From Streptomyces nigrescens (lineage in GTDB: Bacteria > Actinomycetota > Actinomycetes > Streptomycetales > Streptomycetaceae): a stretch of 64,000 bases of DNA. A program made the position numbers and the translations under genes. The DNA lies in assembly GCA_024349765.1 (NCBI GenBank), contig AP026073.1, positions 3,100,001 through 3,164,000 of the forward strand, in the 5' to 3' direction. This document shows, in pieces, positions 16,543-25,048 of the stretch; position 1 is the first letter of the stretch, and the number at the start of each line of letters is the position of its first letter. A model generated the notes under the pieces. That model ran no database searches, was not told the DNA's origin, and saw only the letters and a program-made list of their open reading frames with translations.

Positions 16543-18344
16543 GCGAACCTCCAGGGCGAGGGAACGACGAGGGAACCGTGCGCGTCGCGGGAGCAGGCCC
16601 CGCGCAGCCGCGGGTCTTCCGGCAGTGCGGTGAGGTCGGTGGTGACGGCGGTGGCGGACCGGCCCTGTTGGCGCAGGGCGGCCACCGCCTGCTGTGTCGT
16701 CAGCTCGCGCAGCCGCGCCGATCCGGCCGGTGCCGGGCGCGCGGGGGCGTCGGCCGGTGCCACCCATCCGTCGGCGGTCGGCAGCGGCCGGCGGAATCCG
16801 GCCGGGCGGCGCGGGTCCTGACCCGTCGCGGCCCGGTGCAGGGCCGGTGCGGTGAGCGTCTCCGCGGCGCCGAGCAGCGAGGACTCCACCCGTACGCCGC
16901 GACCGGTGCGTTCCCGCAGCAGCAGACCGGCCAGCACGGCCTCGGCGCCGACCAGTCCGCCCAGGACGTCGATCAAGGTCATGAGGGACGGGGCGGGCGG
17001 CTCGTCCGCGGGCCGGGCCGCTTCGCCGACGCCGGTACGGGCCTGCACCATGAAGTCGGTGCCCATCGGCGCGTCGGGCAGCCGGCCGGCCCAGCCGCTG
17101 GTGTACGCGTACACCAGCCCGGGGTGGACGGCCGCGAGGCGGTCGGCGCCCAGCTGGAAGTGCTCCGCCTTGCCCGGGGCCCAGTTGTGCAGGAAGACAT
17201 CCGCCCCGGCGGCCAGCTCCCGCAACTCGGCCTGTCCGGCGGGGGACTTGATGTCGATCTCCACCGCCCGCTTGCCGCGGTTGAGGGCGAGCCAGCGGGC
17301 CGAGATGCCCGATGCGCAGGGCGGCATCCCCCGCAGCGGGTCCCCGCCCGGCGGCTCGATCCGTACGACGTCCGCGCCGAGCAGGCCGAGCAGATGGGCG
17401 GCGAGCGGCGCCTGGATGCGGCGGCCCGCTTCGAGGACGGTGAGGCCGGAGAGGGGGAGGGCGCCGGCGGCCACGGGACCGGAGGTGCCCCGAGGCCGTG
17501 ACCGGGCGTGCGGCGTCAGGGTCCACGGCGCGGCGGAGCGCGGCTCCGCCGCCCGTTCGGCCAGTGGGCGCAGGGCGCACACCTCGGCCCCCGAGGCGGC
17601 GGCGGCTTCCCGGACGCGCGCCCAGGAGGCGGCGTGCGCCGTCCGGTGCAGTTCCTCGGGCAGCGGTGCGCAGGCGGTGGCGTAACGGAACTGGAAGGCG
17701 GGCCAGCCGGCGCGGATCGCCGCTTCGGCGGCGCCGAGTGCCCGCCAGAAACGGGCCCACGGGGCGGGCTCCAGCGCCTCCAGCTCGAAACGGGTGCCGC
17801 AGGCGGCGGTGAACGGCGGGCCGCCGGGAGCCGGCGGCACGGCCTCCGCCTCCGGCGCGTTGGCCGCCGCGAGGTACTGGGAGAGCGTCAGCAGGGCGGC
17901 CCGGTCGGCCCCGGTGGCGAGGTGCGTGGCCGTGCCGCCGCCCCGGGCCCGGCCCAGGAGCCCGGCGAGCAGACCCTGCACGGTGAGGACGGACGCACAG
18001 GTGGCGGCGTAGTCGACCGCGAGGCCGCGCGGTGCGCCCTCGCGTCTGCCGTGGACGTGCATCATCCCGGTGGTCGCCTGGACGGTCGCCTCGTCGGCGG
18101 CGTCCACGTCCGGCAGGACATCGGCCCAGGCGGTGTGTGCGGTGACCCGCCCCGCTCCAGGGCCGGTTGCGGTGAACCGGGCGGGGCCCGTCCGCGTGTC
18201 CGGCGGCTCCGGGGCCGTCGCGCCGAGCGCCCGCAGGTGGGCGAGGGCCGGCCCGGTGAGCGCGGCGGGGCCCGCGACGTCGATGCGGATCTCCTCCAGT
18301 GGCCGGTTCGTCCCGATGACAGTGGGATGGCCCACGGCGTTCAC
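16539..18344 (-). CDS. Double-length class III CoA transferase (CaiB/BaiF family)
   Basis: I choose GTG 18344 (GGAGAGG upstream), giving 601 residues against about 400 for a single CaiB unit. The C-terminal part (from about residue 300) is a recognisable class III transferase: LTVLEAGRRIQAPLAAHLLGLLGADVVRIEPP, LALNRGKRAVEID, LVYAYTSGWA, and the catalytic Asp in MGTDFMVQARTG. The N-terminal 300 residues look like a second, degenerate copy, where the matching loop reads ADEATVQATTG and the Asp is replaced. These enzymes swap CoA between carboxylic acids. It is co-transcribed with the CoA ligase and divergent from an acyl-CoA dehydrogenase. Confidence 0.83.
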   Translation of the reverse strand: MNAVGHPTVIGTNRPLEEIRIDVAGPAALTGPALAHLRALGATAPEPPDTRTGPARFTATGPGAGRVTAHTAWADVLPDVDAADEATVQATTGMMHVHGRREGAPRGLAVDYAATCASVLTVQGLLAGLLGRARGGGTATHLATGADRAALLTLSQYLAAANAPEAEAVPPAPGGPPFTAACGTRFELEALEPAPWARFWRALGAAEAAIRAGWPAFQFRYATACAPLPEELHRTAHAASWARVREAAAASGAEVCALRPLAERAAEPRSAAPWTLTPHARSRPRGTSGPVAAGALPLSGLTVLEAGRRIQAPLAAHLLGLLGADVVRIEPPGGDPLRGMPPCASGISARWLALNRGKRAVEIDIKSPAGQAELRELAAGADVFLHNWAPGKAEHFQLGADRLAAVHPGLVYAYTSGWAGRLPDAPMGTDFMVQARTGVGEAARPADEPPAPSLMTLIDVLGGLVGAEAVLAGLLLRERTGRGVRVESSLLGAAETLTAPALHRAATGQDPRRPAGFRRPLPTADGWVAPADAPARPAPAGSARLRELTTQQAVAALRQQGRSATAVTTDLTALPEDPRLRGACSRDAHGSLVVPSPWRFA

Positions 18345-18493
18345 GCCATTCCTCTCCGGCGGCTGCGGTGCGCCGCATGTCTCACGTGGACAAACACCTG
18401 CGGGAACCGGACGGCGATCGGGGCCGACCAACTCCACGGCCAGTAAGTCGGACTATCGGTTCACCGAGTTCCCGGTGAATGCGGAGGAAAGCC

Positions 18494-19705
18494 GTGAACC
18501 CCATGAACTCGTCGGGCCGTGAGCAGAGCGCTCAGGGGGCGGAACCGTCCTTCGACCACGCCCCGTTCGGGCAGCCGGGCTGTCCGCCCGCCGTCACCGA
18601 ACTGCGCGAGCGGGTGGCGGCGTTCGTGCGGGAGCGGGTGATGCCGAGCGAGCCGGTGCTCGACGCGGGCGGGCCGGCCGCACGGGCCGTACTGGGCACC
18701 CTCCAGGAGGAGGCGAAGAACGCCGGCCTGTGGGCGCTGCCGCTGCCCGTCGAGTACGGCGGGCAGGGCCTGCCGCTGTCCGCCTACGCGCACCTGGCCG
18801 AGGCCGAGGGGGCCAGCGACCACGGCCCCGCCGCCCTCGGCTCGGCGGCGCTGCTGGACGTGCTGATGCTCGGCCGGCACGCCACCGAACCGGTCCGGGA
18901 ACGCTGTCTCCGGCGCCTCGCGGCGGGTGAACTGCGCTCCTGCTACGCCATGACCGAGCCGGACACACCGGGCACCGACCCGGCGCGGACCACCACCCGC
19001 GCCGACCCCGGGCCCGACGGGACATGGACGCTGAACGGCCGCAAGTGGTTCATCACCGGCGCCGGCGACGCCGACCTGGTGACCGTCCTGGCCCGGACCG
19101 GCGAGAACCTGTCGCTGGTGCTGGTCCCCACGTCCGCACCCGGATTCCGGGTGGTGCGGGAGCTGCCGGTCCTCGGGGCGGGCGGCCAGTGGGAGATCGC
19201 CCTGGAGGACGTCACGGTGCCCGCGGACCACCTGGTGGGCGAGCCCGGCCAGGCGCTGCGGATCGCGGGGGAGCGGCTGCGGCTGGGCCGCGTACTGCGC
19301 TGTCTGCGCTGGCTCGGACAGGCCGAGCGGGCCTTCGGCCTGATGCGTGACCGGGCCCGCTCGCGGAGCCACACCGCCGGCCCGCTGGCCGACCGCCAGC
19401 TCGTCCAGCAGTTGGTCTTCGACGCCCTGCTGGCCATCCGCACGACCAGGCCGCTGGTGTACGAGGCGGTGGCCCGCCTGGAGGCGGGTGCGGACGCCCG
19501 GGTGGAGACCGGGCTGGCCAAGGTCGCGGCGGCCCGGATGCTGCAGCAGGTCGCCGACGCCGCGATCCAGGTCCACGGCGCGGCCGGGCTCGGCCCGGAC
19601 ACCGCGCTGCCGGCACTGTTCCGTACGGGACGCGCGGCCCGGCTGCTGGACGGACCGGACGAACTCCATGTGGCCGCGGTCGCCCGCCGCGTCCTGCGCG
19701 GCTGA
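18494..19705 (+). CDS. Acyl-CoA dehydrogenase family protein
   Basis: A 403-residue flavoprotein from GTG 18494 with GGAGG eight bases upstream. It shows the family order: N-terminal helices, GLWALPLPVEYGGQGLPL, the FAD-binding CYAMTEPDTPGTDP and NGRKWFITGAG motifs (about 155-200), and a C-terminal helical domain with AAARMLQQVADAAIQVHGAAG. It probably oxidises or reduces an alpha-beta bond of a CoA thioester. The catalytic base is not obvious from motif alone. It is divergent from the CoA transferase/ligase pair across 149 bases, the layout of a jointly regulated pathway. Confidence 0.87.
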   Translation: MNPMNSSGREQSAQGAEPSFDHAPFGQPGCPPAVTELRERVAAFVRERVMPSEPVLDAGGPAARAVLGTLQEEAKNAGLWALPLPVEYGGQGLPLSAYAHLAEAEGASDHGPAALGSAALLDVLMLGRHATEPVRERCLRRLAAGELRSCYAMTEPDTPGTDPARTTTRADPGPDGTWTLNGRKWFITGAGDADLVTVLARTGENLSLVLVPTSAPGFRVVRELPVLGAGGQWEIALEDVTVPADHLVGEPGQALRIAGERLRLGRVLRCLRWLGQAERAFGLMRDRARSRSHTAGPLADRQLVQQLVFDALLAIRTTRPLVYEAVARLEAGADARVETGLAKVAAARMLQQVADAAIQVHGAAGLGPDTALPALFRTGRAARLLDGPDELHVAAVARRVLRG

Positions 19706-19735
19706 GGCCCCTGGGCGCACTGCCGCACGCCGCCG

Positions 19736-20827
19736 TCATGCCGTGAACGGCGCCACCAGGCCGGTGAGTACCGCCAGCCCCCACGCGAGGAAGAAGTCTC
19801 CCCAGATCAGCTCGTGGCGGGTGGCGAGGCCACGGCCGGCGTCGTAGCAGCCGTCGAGCAGTGCGCCGGTAGCGGACAGGTGCACCGTGGTCAACTCCCG
19901 CAGGATCCGGCGTCCTTGGCCCGCCAGCCGCTCGCCCTCCCGCCGGTCACCGGCCCGCCGGGCGAGCACGGCCAGCTTCAAGGCGGCCACCGCCTCGATC
20001 GCGGCGGCCGAGGTGTCCACCGGACCGCCGGGGTCCCCGCCCTCCGCGAGCGGCACGAGCCGTGCCCCGGACGTGAGACGCAGAGCCGCCAGCCGTCCCG
20101 CCGCCGCCCGCAGCCGGTCGTCCTCCCCGAACCGGTGCAGCCCGTCGGCCACTCCCAACAACAGCCACGCCGCGGTACGGCTCCAACCCGGCGCGGGCTC
20201 GGCGCACCCCGTCCACCCGCCGTGCGGCTGCGCCTGCCATGCCGGGCGCGGCGGATCCTCGGACAGACACAGGTCGAGGTGCCGGGTGAGATGCCCGTAC
20301 GCGGCGGTCCGACCGCCGCCCGTCGCGTACGTCAGCAGCGGTACGAGCCCCGGTACCCCGTCCGCCCGCGCCAGCAGCCGGGGCCCGCCGAAGGCGTCGC
20401 CCCACGGCACCACTCCCAGGTCCGGCGCGTACGACGCCAGGCAGGCGCGGGCCGCCTCATCCCGCAACCGGGCCGCCGCCGCGTCGCCGCCCGGCGCGGC
20501 GGCCGGCGCGGTGCCGTACCAGAGCACCAGGCCACGGGTGGCGGTGTCCTGCGTGAGCCAGGGCCGCAGCCGCCGGGTGCAGTCGGCCGCCGCCGCCCGG
20601 TGCTCCGGTGCGCCCGAGGACAGCGCGCGCAACCACAACAGCCCGGCCCAGAAGCCCCCGGTCCACGACCCCCGCGAGGTGGTCCGCCACACGCCGGTGT
20701 CCGGATCCGCGTACACCGGGAAGCGCGGGCCGACCTCGCTCGCCGTCGCCGAGACCCGGCCCAGTACGGACGCGAGAGCGCGATCGGCCCAACTCGCCCA
20801 CTGCGTGGGGTGGTTGGCCCTTCTCAT
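19736..20827 (-). CDS. Glycoside hydrolase family 88/105-like protein
   Basis: A 363-residue protein with the alpha6/alpha6-barrel pattern of unsaturated glucuronyl hydrolases. Features include FPVYADPDTGVWRTTSRGSWTGGFWAGLLW near the N-terminus, repeated helical hairpins, a central GWTGCAEPAPGWSRTAAWLLLGVADG stretch, and late AAAIEAVAALKLA and ELIWGDFFLAWGL. GH88 and GH105 enzymes hydrate the unsaturated uronic acid end left by polysaccharide lyases. The catalytic Asp cannot be named with certainty. Its ATG (20827) overlaps the MFS stop (ATGA), so it is translated with that transporter, which may import the oligosaccharide. Confidence 0.75.
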   Translation of the reverse strand: MRRANHPTQWASWADRALASVLGRVSATASEVGPRFPVYADPDTGVWRTTSRGSWTGGFWAGLLWLRALSSGAPEHRAAAADCTRRLRPWLTQDTATRGLVLWYGTAPAAAPGGDAAAARLRDEAARACLASYAPDLGVVPWGDAFGGPRLLARADGVPGLVPLLTYATGGGRTAAYGHLTRHLDLCLSEDPPRPAWQAQPHGGWTGCAEPAPGWSRTAAWLLLGVADGLHRFGEDDRLRAAAGRLAALRLTSGARLVPLAEGGDPGGPVDTSAAAIEAVAALKLAVLARRAGDRREGERLAGQGRRILRELTTVHLSATGALLDGCYDAGRGLATRHELIWGDFFLAWGLAVLTGLVAPFTA

Positions 20828-22059
20828 GCGGCCTCCTGCCCGCGACGGGACCTCAGGGGCACGGCCACGAGCGCCGCCGCCACGAACTCCACCGTCACCA
20901 GGAGCCACCCCGACGGGTAGCCGGTCGCCGAGACCAGGGCGCCGAAGACCGGCGGGCCGACCGCGAACCCGGCGAAGAAGCCCGCGGAGACGAGTGCCGA
21001 GTCCTGCCCGGCCCGCCCCGGGGCCGCCCGCTGCATGACCAGGACCATGGACACCGCATTGGCCGACACCGCGAACGAGCCGACGGCGATCGCGGCCACC
21101 CACACCAGCGGAGGCACCACCACCGCGAGGGCCAGCAGCAGCGCCGCGCCCACCGCCCCGGCCGCCAGCAGGGCGGGCATCGCCTCGGCCCGGCCCGGCC
21201 GCCCCGCCACCCGCGACCACCCGACGCGCCCGCCGATGCCCGCCACCCCCAGCACGGCCACCAACGCGGCGGCCGCGGTCGGCGAGAGCCCCAGGCGCTG
21301 CGAACCGAACAGCGCCAGGTAGGTGTTGACCGAGGCGATACCGCAGCCGAGCAGCAGGGAGAAGACCGCGAGCCGACGCGTCACTCCGTGGGCGGACCGG
21401 GCCGGACGCGCACCCGGAGCCGTGATGACCGCGTCGCGCGGCAGTGCGCGGGCCGCCCACACCGCGGCCAGCGCCGCCGTACCGGCCGCCGTCCACACCG
21501 CGCCCCGCCAGCCCGTCCCCGCCGCCACCAGCGACAGCGGCAGCCCCGCCACGAAGGCACCGAGCTGCACCCCGGACTGCTTGAGCCCGGTGACCGCACC
21601 GCGCCGCCCGGCCGGAAAGGCGGCCAGGATCACCTTGTTGGTCGCCGGGTTGGCCAGGGCCTGCGGCAGTCCGCCGAGCGTCACCGCCGACAGCAGCACG
21701 GCCGGCCCCGGTGCGGCCCCGATCAGGGCCAGTGAGACGGCGGCGAGCAGCAACAGCGCCACCAGGCAGCGCCGTGGCCCCACCCGGTCCACCAACCGCC
21801 CGGCCACCGGTGACAGCAGGGCCGCCGCGCCGAAGCCCGCCGTCGTGGTCAGGCCCAGCACCGTCCGGGAGATGCCCAACTCGCCGACCAGCCGCGGCCC
21901 GAGCGCCCCGATGAGGAACAGCTGCATCATCGAACAGGCCATCGCGGCGGTCAGCAGCGCCGTCACCGCGGGCCCCGCTCCTCGCGCCCGGCCCGGCTCG
22001 CCGCCGGGCCCGGCGGCGGCCTCCGATCCCGTTTCTGCACCGTGCTCTGCCCGCACCAC
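20824..22059 (-). CDS. MFS transporter
   Basis: A 411-residue, 12-helix MFS protein starting with GTG at 22059. The GRLVDRVGPRR motif A between helices 2 and 3 is intact, as is the TGLKQSGVQLGAFVAG segment in helix 5. It is similar to CynX/NarK-like and oxalate/formate-type uptake branches, but substrate cannot be read from the sequence. The downstream GH88-like gene overlaps by four bases, suggesting a sugar acid or unsaturated oligosaccharide. Confidence 0.83.
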   Translation of the reverse strand: MVRAEHGAETGSEAAAGPGGEPGRARGAGPAVTALLTAAMACSMMQLFLIGALGPRLVGELGISRTVLGLTTTAGFGAAALLSPVAGRLVDRVGPRRCLVALLLLAAVSLALIGAAPGPAVLLSAVTLGGLPQALANPATNKVILAAFPAGRRGAVTGLKQSGVQLGAFVAGLPLSLVAAGTGWRGAVWTAAGTAALAAVWAARALPRDAVITAPGARPARSAHGVTRRLAVFSLLLGCGIASVNTYLALFGSQRLGLSPTAAAALVAVLGVAGIGGRVGWSRVAGRPGRAEAMPALLAAGAVGAALLLALAVVVPPLVWVAAIAVGSFAVSANAVSMVLVMQRAAPGRAGQDSALVSAGFFAGFAVGPPVFGALVSATGYPSGWLLVTVEFVAAALVAVPLRSRRGQEAA

Positions 22060-22130
22060 TGCCCTCCCGGAAGCTCCGGCCCCTCGTGGGGCCCGGCCCA
22101 GTCAGTCGTCCGGGCCGGCCCGCCGGTTCC

Positions 22131-22153
22131 CGCCGCGCCCGGGACGCGCGGCG
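22131..22153 (-). terminator. GC-rich hairpin after the nickel/cobalt permease gene
   Basis: CGCCGCGC (22131-22138) pairs with GCGCGGCG (22146-22153) around a 7-base loop; flanking GTTCC and GGAAC extend the stem with a small bulge. It lies just past the 3' end of the permease gene (transcribed leftward). Confidence 0.6.
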
Positions 22154-22166
22154 GCGGAACGAGGCC

Positions 22167-23276
22167 TCAGCCGTTGCCGGCGGAGCGCGCCGCCCAGCGC
22201 TTCTCCACGCCGGCCAGCCGCCAGTACGCCAGCGCCGCGGCCCACACCACCACGAACAGGCCGACGATGATGAAGCCGACGTTGTCGAGGTCGAGGCCGG
22301 AGATCCAGCCGGTCACCGGGTCGCTGAGGCCGAGCTTGTCGTGGAGCACGGTCACCAGCTCGATGGTGCCGATGAAGAGCGCGACGGCGATGGACAGCCC
22401 GGTGATGGTGAGGTTGTAGTAGACCTTCCGCACCGGGTTGGAGAACGCCCACTGGTAGGCGAAGTTCATGAACGTGCCGTCGAGGGTGTCGAACAGGCTC
22501 ATGCCGGCGGCGAAGAGCAGCGGCAGGCACAGGATCGCGTACCAGGGCAGGCCGGCCGCGGCGCCGCTGCCCGCCATCACCATCAGCGTGACCTCGGTGG
22601 CGGTGTCGAAGCCGATCCCGAAGAGGAAGCCGAGCGGGAACATCTGGCCGGGGCGGGAGATGGAGCGGGTGAACCGGCCCAGGAAGCGGTTCATGAAGCC
22701 CCGCGAATCCAGCTGCTGCTCCAGCTCCGCCTCGTCGAAGCGGCCTTCGCGCATACCGCGGAACACCCGCCAGATCCCGGTCAGCGCGATGAGGTTGAGG
22801 GCGGCGATGAGGTAGAGGAAGGTGCCCGAGACCGTGGTGCCGACGGTGCCCAGGATCTGGTGGGTGCGGGATTGGTCGTTGAGGAGGGCGCCGGCCAGCT
22901 GGGCACCGCCGGCGACCAGGGCAGCCATGACGACCACGACACTGGAGTGGCCGAGGGCGAACCAGAAGCCCACCGACACCGGACGCTTACCGTCGGCCAT
23001 CAGCTTGCGGGTGGTGTTGTCGATCGCGGCGATGTGGTCGGCGTCGAAGGCGTGCCGCATGCCCAGGGTGTATGCGGTGATGCCGAGCCCGACGCCGAAG
23101 ACCTGGCTGCCGACGGAATAGTGGTGGGGGACCACGAGCAGGAAGAGCACGCCGAAGGCGACGACGTGCAGGGCGGCTATGACGGCCATCAGGCCCGCGG
23201 TGCGGACGGTGTCCTGCCGGCGCCAGCGGAACGTGGCGGGGGCAGGGGTGGTCGGGGTATCGGTGGACAGGGCCAT
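22167..23276 (-). CDS. Nickel/cobalt permease (NiCoT family), probably cobalt uptake
   Basis: A 369-residue protein with eight membrane segments and the NiCoT signature in helix 2: RHAFDADHIAAIDN, the HX4DH metal motif. The GFDTATEV and LFAAGMSLFDTLDG signatures are also present. It imports Ni2+ or Co2+ as a single-component carrier. A cobalamin riboswitch precedes it, which points to cobalt for B12 synthesis. Start ATG 23276 is my choice; a GTG at 23309 lies inside a small hairpin right after the riboswitch and could be used instead, adding 11 residues. It is divergent from an ArsR-family gene that may sense the same metal. Confidence 0.9.
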   Translation of the reverse strand: MALSTDTPTTPAPATFRWRRQDTVRTAGLMAVIAALHVVAFGVLFLLVVPHHYSVGSQVFGVGLGITAYTLGMRHAFDADHIAAIDNTTRKLMADGKRPVSVGFWFALGHSSVVVVMAALVAGGAQLAGALLNDQSRTHQILGTVGTTVSGTFLYLIAALNLIALTGIWRVFRGMREGRFDEAELEQQLDSRGFMNRFLGRFTRSISRPGQMFPLGFLFGIGFDTATEVTLMVMAGSGAAAGLPWYAILCLPLLFAAGMSLFDTLDGTFMNFAYQWAFSNPVRKVYYNLTITGLSIAVALFIGTIELVTVLHDKLGLSDPVTGWISGLDLDNVGFIIVGLFVVVWAAALAYWRLAGVEKRWAARSAGNG

Positions 23277-23306
23277 CCGGTGGTCACGCTCCAGCACCTC
23301 GTGGAT

Positions 23307-23320
23307 CACTTCGTGAAGTG
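23307..23320 (-). promoter_or_regulatory. Short hairpin enclosing the alternative GTG start
   Basis: CACTTC/GAAGTG pair around a 2-base centre (23307-23312, 23315-23320), immediately downstream of the riboswitch B12 box on the transcribed strand. The GTG at 23309-23307 lies in its 3' arm. It could be a translation-control element of the riboswitch expression platform. Confidence 0.4.
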
Positions 23321-23324
23321 CCGT

Positions 23325-23526
23325 GGCCGGTCTCCTGGCTTACGGGTTCGCTGACGCTCGCGCCCGCCCCTGCCTTCCCGGCCGCAGGCTGCGGCCAGTG
23401 GCTCCGTACACACCAACGTGCACGAAACGGGACGAGAACTCCCCGATCACAGTGGCGAGGGCCGCTCCGGACTGGGACCACGAGGTCCGTCACCGGTCTT
23501 CCCGAGCGCCACGGCGCGCCAACCTT
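23325..23526 (-). ncRNA. Cobalamin (AdoCbl) riboswitch
   Basis: Read on the minus strand, the leader of the NiCoT gene shows the conserved cobalamin-riboswitch blocks in order. These are GGTTGG at the 5' side, GGGAAGACCGGTGACGG, the core GCCACTGTGA, and the terminal B12 box AGCCAGGAGACCGGCC (23340-23325). The terminal box lies about 15 bases before the GTG at 23309. Such riboswitches lower expression of B12 synthesis or cobalt uptake genes when adenosylcobalamin is abundant, here most simply by masking translation start. Confidence 0.9.
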
Positions 23527-23552
23527 ACGGGTCGTCCCACGATCCCTTCAAG

Positions 23553-23570
23553 CCTGCACAACTGTGCAGG
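23553..23570. promoter_or_regulatory. 18-bp palindrome, likely ArsR operator
   Basis: CCTGCACA (23553-23560) and TGTGCAGG (23563-23570) form a perfect inverted repeat with a 2-base centre, 19 bases before the ArsR ATG and just upstream of the riboswitch leader read in the other direction. Position, symmetry and size fit an ArsR/SmtB operator controlling both genes. Confidence 0.7.
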
Positions 23571-23588
23571 TATCCAAGATCACATTCG

Positions 23589-23984
23589 ATGACCTGCGAA
23601 GATGTCCTCATGCATCTCGTCCCGGCCGAGCGCGCCGACCACCGCACCATCGACGGCCACCGCGTCTGCGACGCCATCGCCGCCATCGGTGAGCCAGGCG
23701 AGGTCCGGGCCTGGGCCGACCGCTTCGCCCTGCTCGCCGAGCCCGGGCGCCTGGCCCTGCTGCTCGCCCTCCACCAGGCCGGCCCCATCGCCGTCTCCGA
23801 TCTTGCGGTCGCCACCGGCATGAAGGACACCGCGGTCTCCCAGGCACTGCGCCTGCTCCGGGCCGCCGGAGTGGTCGAGGGCGCCAGGGACGGCCGGGTG
23901 GTGCGCTACCGCGTGGTCGACGACGCGACCGCGGCACTGCTGACCCACTGCGCGACAGGGGAGCACCGGCGGGCGGAGGCGTAA
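23589..23984 (+). CDS. ArsR/SmtB-family metal-responsive repressor
   Basis: A 131-residue winged-HTH protein from ATG 23589 (ATG 23610 is an alternative). The HTH reads WADRFALLAEPGRLALLLALHQAGP, ISVSDLA-like AVSDLAVATGMKDTAVSQALRLLRAAGVV and GRVVRYRVVDD, the standard ArsR fold. Candidate metal ligands are His residues near the N-terminus and in the C-terminal THCATGEHRR tail (Cys and two His). This resembles nickel/cobalt sensors of the NmtR/KmtR type more than arsenite sensors, which carry CxC in the recognition helix. It is divergent from the nickel/cobalt permease and shares the palindrome at 23553-23570. Confidence 0.85.
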   Translation: MTCEDVLMHLVPAERADHRTIDGHRVCDAIAAIGEPGEVRAWADRFALLAEPGRLALLLALHQAGPIAVSDLAVATGMKDTAVSQALRLLRAAGVVEGARDGRVVRYRVVDDATAALLTHCATGEHRRAEA

Positions 23985-24120
23985 ACCCTCCTTGCTCCCC
24001 GCCTTCCTCCTACGGCCCCTGCCGCTCAACTGACCCTCCAGGCACGGCTTTAGCAGATCCGGACAACAACCGGGCCCCGCGCCCCGTGCCCCCTGCCGAG
24101 CGGGCGTACCGGCTGGCACG

Positions 24121-24768
24121 ATGGCCGACATGACTGCCGGGTCGGTTTCACGCGCCGTACGCGCCGCGATCTTCGTGGTGGTGTGCGTGACGACCGCGGC
24201 CCTGGGGCACGCGTGGATGTCCGCGCAGTCCCTGCCGTGGTGGGCCCTCGTGGGCGCATGCGGCGCCACGGCCTCGGTGGCCTGGTGGCTGACGGGGCGG
24301 GCACGCGGCGGGTTCGTCATCACCGGTGCCACCGTCCTGGCCCAACTCGGCCTGCACTCCGCCTTCGACCTGGCGCAGCCGCACCCGGGCGGCCCGGTCT
24401 CCGTGCCGACGCCGAGGGGCGGGATGCCGGGGATGGTGGGCATGCCGGTTGTGGGCGACACGGGCCAACTGCATCCGGTGCACTCCCTCCACGGAACCCC
24501 CGGCATGTTCCTCGCGCACGCGCTGGCGGCGCTGGTCTGCGGTGTGTGGCTGTGGCGCGGTGAGGCGGCCGCGTTCCGGCTCGCCCGCAGCGCGGCCGCG
24601 GTGTTGTTCGCGCCCCTGCTCCTGGTCCTGACGACGCTGGACCGCACCGGCCTCGAACCGCCCGCTCGCCCGATGGCCCGCACCGGTCATGTCGTGCGCC
24701 TGCGCGGGGTCCTCCTGCACCACGTCCTCTCCCGCAGGGGCCCGCCGGCGGCGCCCGTCTGCTGCTGA
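24121..24768 (+). CDS. Conserved actinobacterial membrane protein, function unknown
   Basis: A 215-residue protein with about five hydrophobic segments. Between the third and fourth is a loop of about 45 residues rich in Gly, Pro, His and Met (QPHPGG, GGMPGMVGMP, HPVHSLHGTPGM), a composition seen in metal-handling proteins. The C-terminus ends in a basic stretch and Cys-Cys. The ATG at 24121 and one at 24130 are both possible. An ECF sigma gene follows about 280 bases later in the same direction. I think a metal-related or envelope role is possible, but nothing proves it. Confidence 0.6.
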   Translation: MADMTAGSVSRAVRAAIFVVVCVTTAALGHAWMSAQSLPWWALVGACGATASVAWWLTGRARGGFVITGATVLAQLGLHSAFDLAQPHPGGPVSVPTPRGGMPGMVGMPVVGDTGQLHPVHSLHGTPGMFLAHALAALVCGVWLWRGEAAAFRLARSAAAVLFAPLLLVLTTLDRTGLEPPARPMARTGHVVRLRGVLLHHVLSRRGPPAAPVCC

Positions 24769-25048
24769 CCGCCCGCCCTGGGGACTTCCCCGCAGCGCAT
24801 CGGTGGCGGGCGAAGTACCGGCGTGTCCGCACGGTTGCCTTCCGCACCCTTCGCGCTCCCTCGGAGAGCGCGCCGACCACACGCCGGCCCTTGCCCCGCG
24901 GCCCTCCGTGCCGCCCGTGGACGTACGCCCGTCGACCACCGCACCGAGCCGTGGTGACCGGCCTCGTCCGGGTGCCCCGGAGCGCCGCTCACCGACGGGG
25001 ACGTGCCCTGCCCTGGTGCGGCCCCGCAGCTCCGAAGGACATGTGGCG

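Noticed and set aside
14845-18378. Treating the CoA ligase as a 1177-residue fusion protein
   Set aside because: The open frame continues upstream of ATG 16542 only as an out-of-frame shadow of the CoA transferase gene; the ATGA overlap marks the real start.
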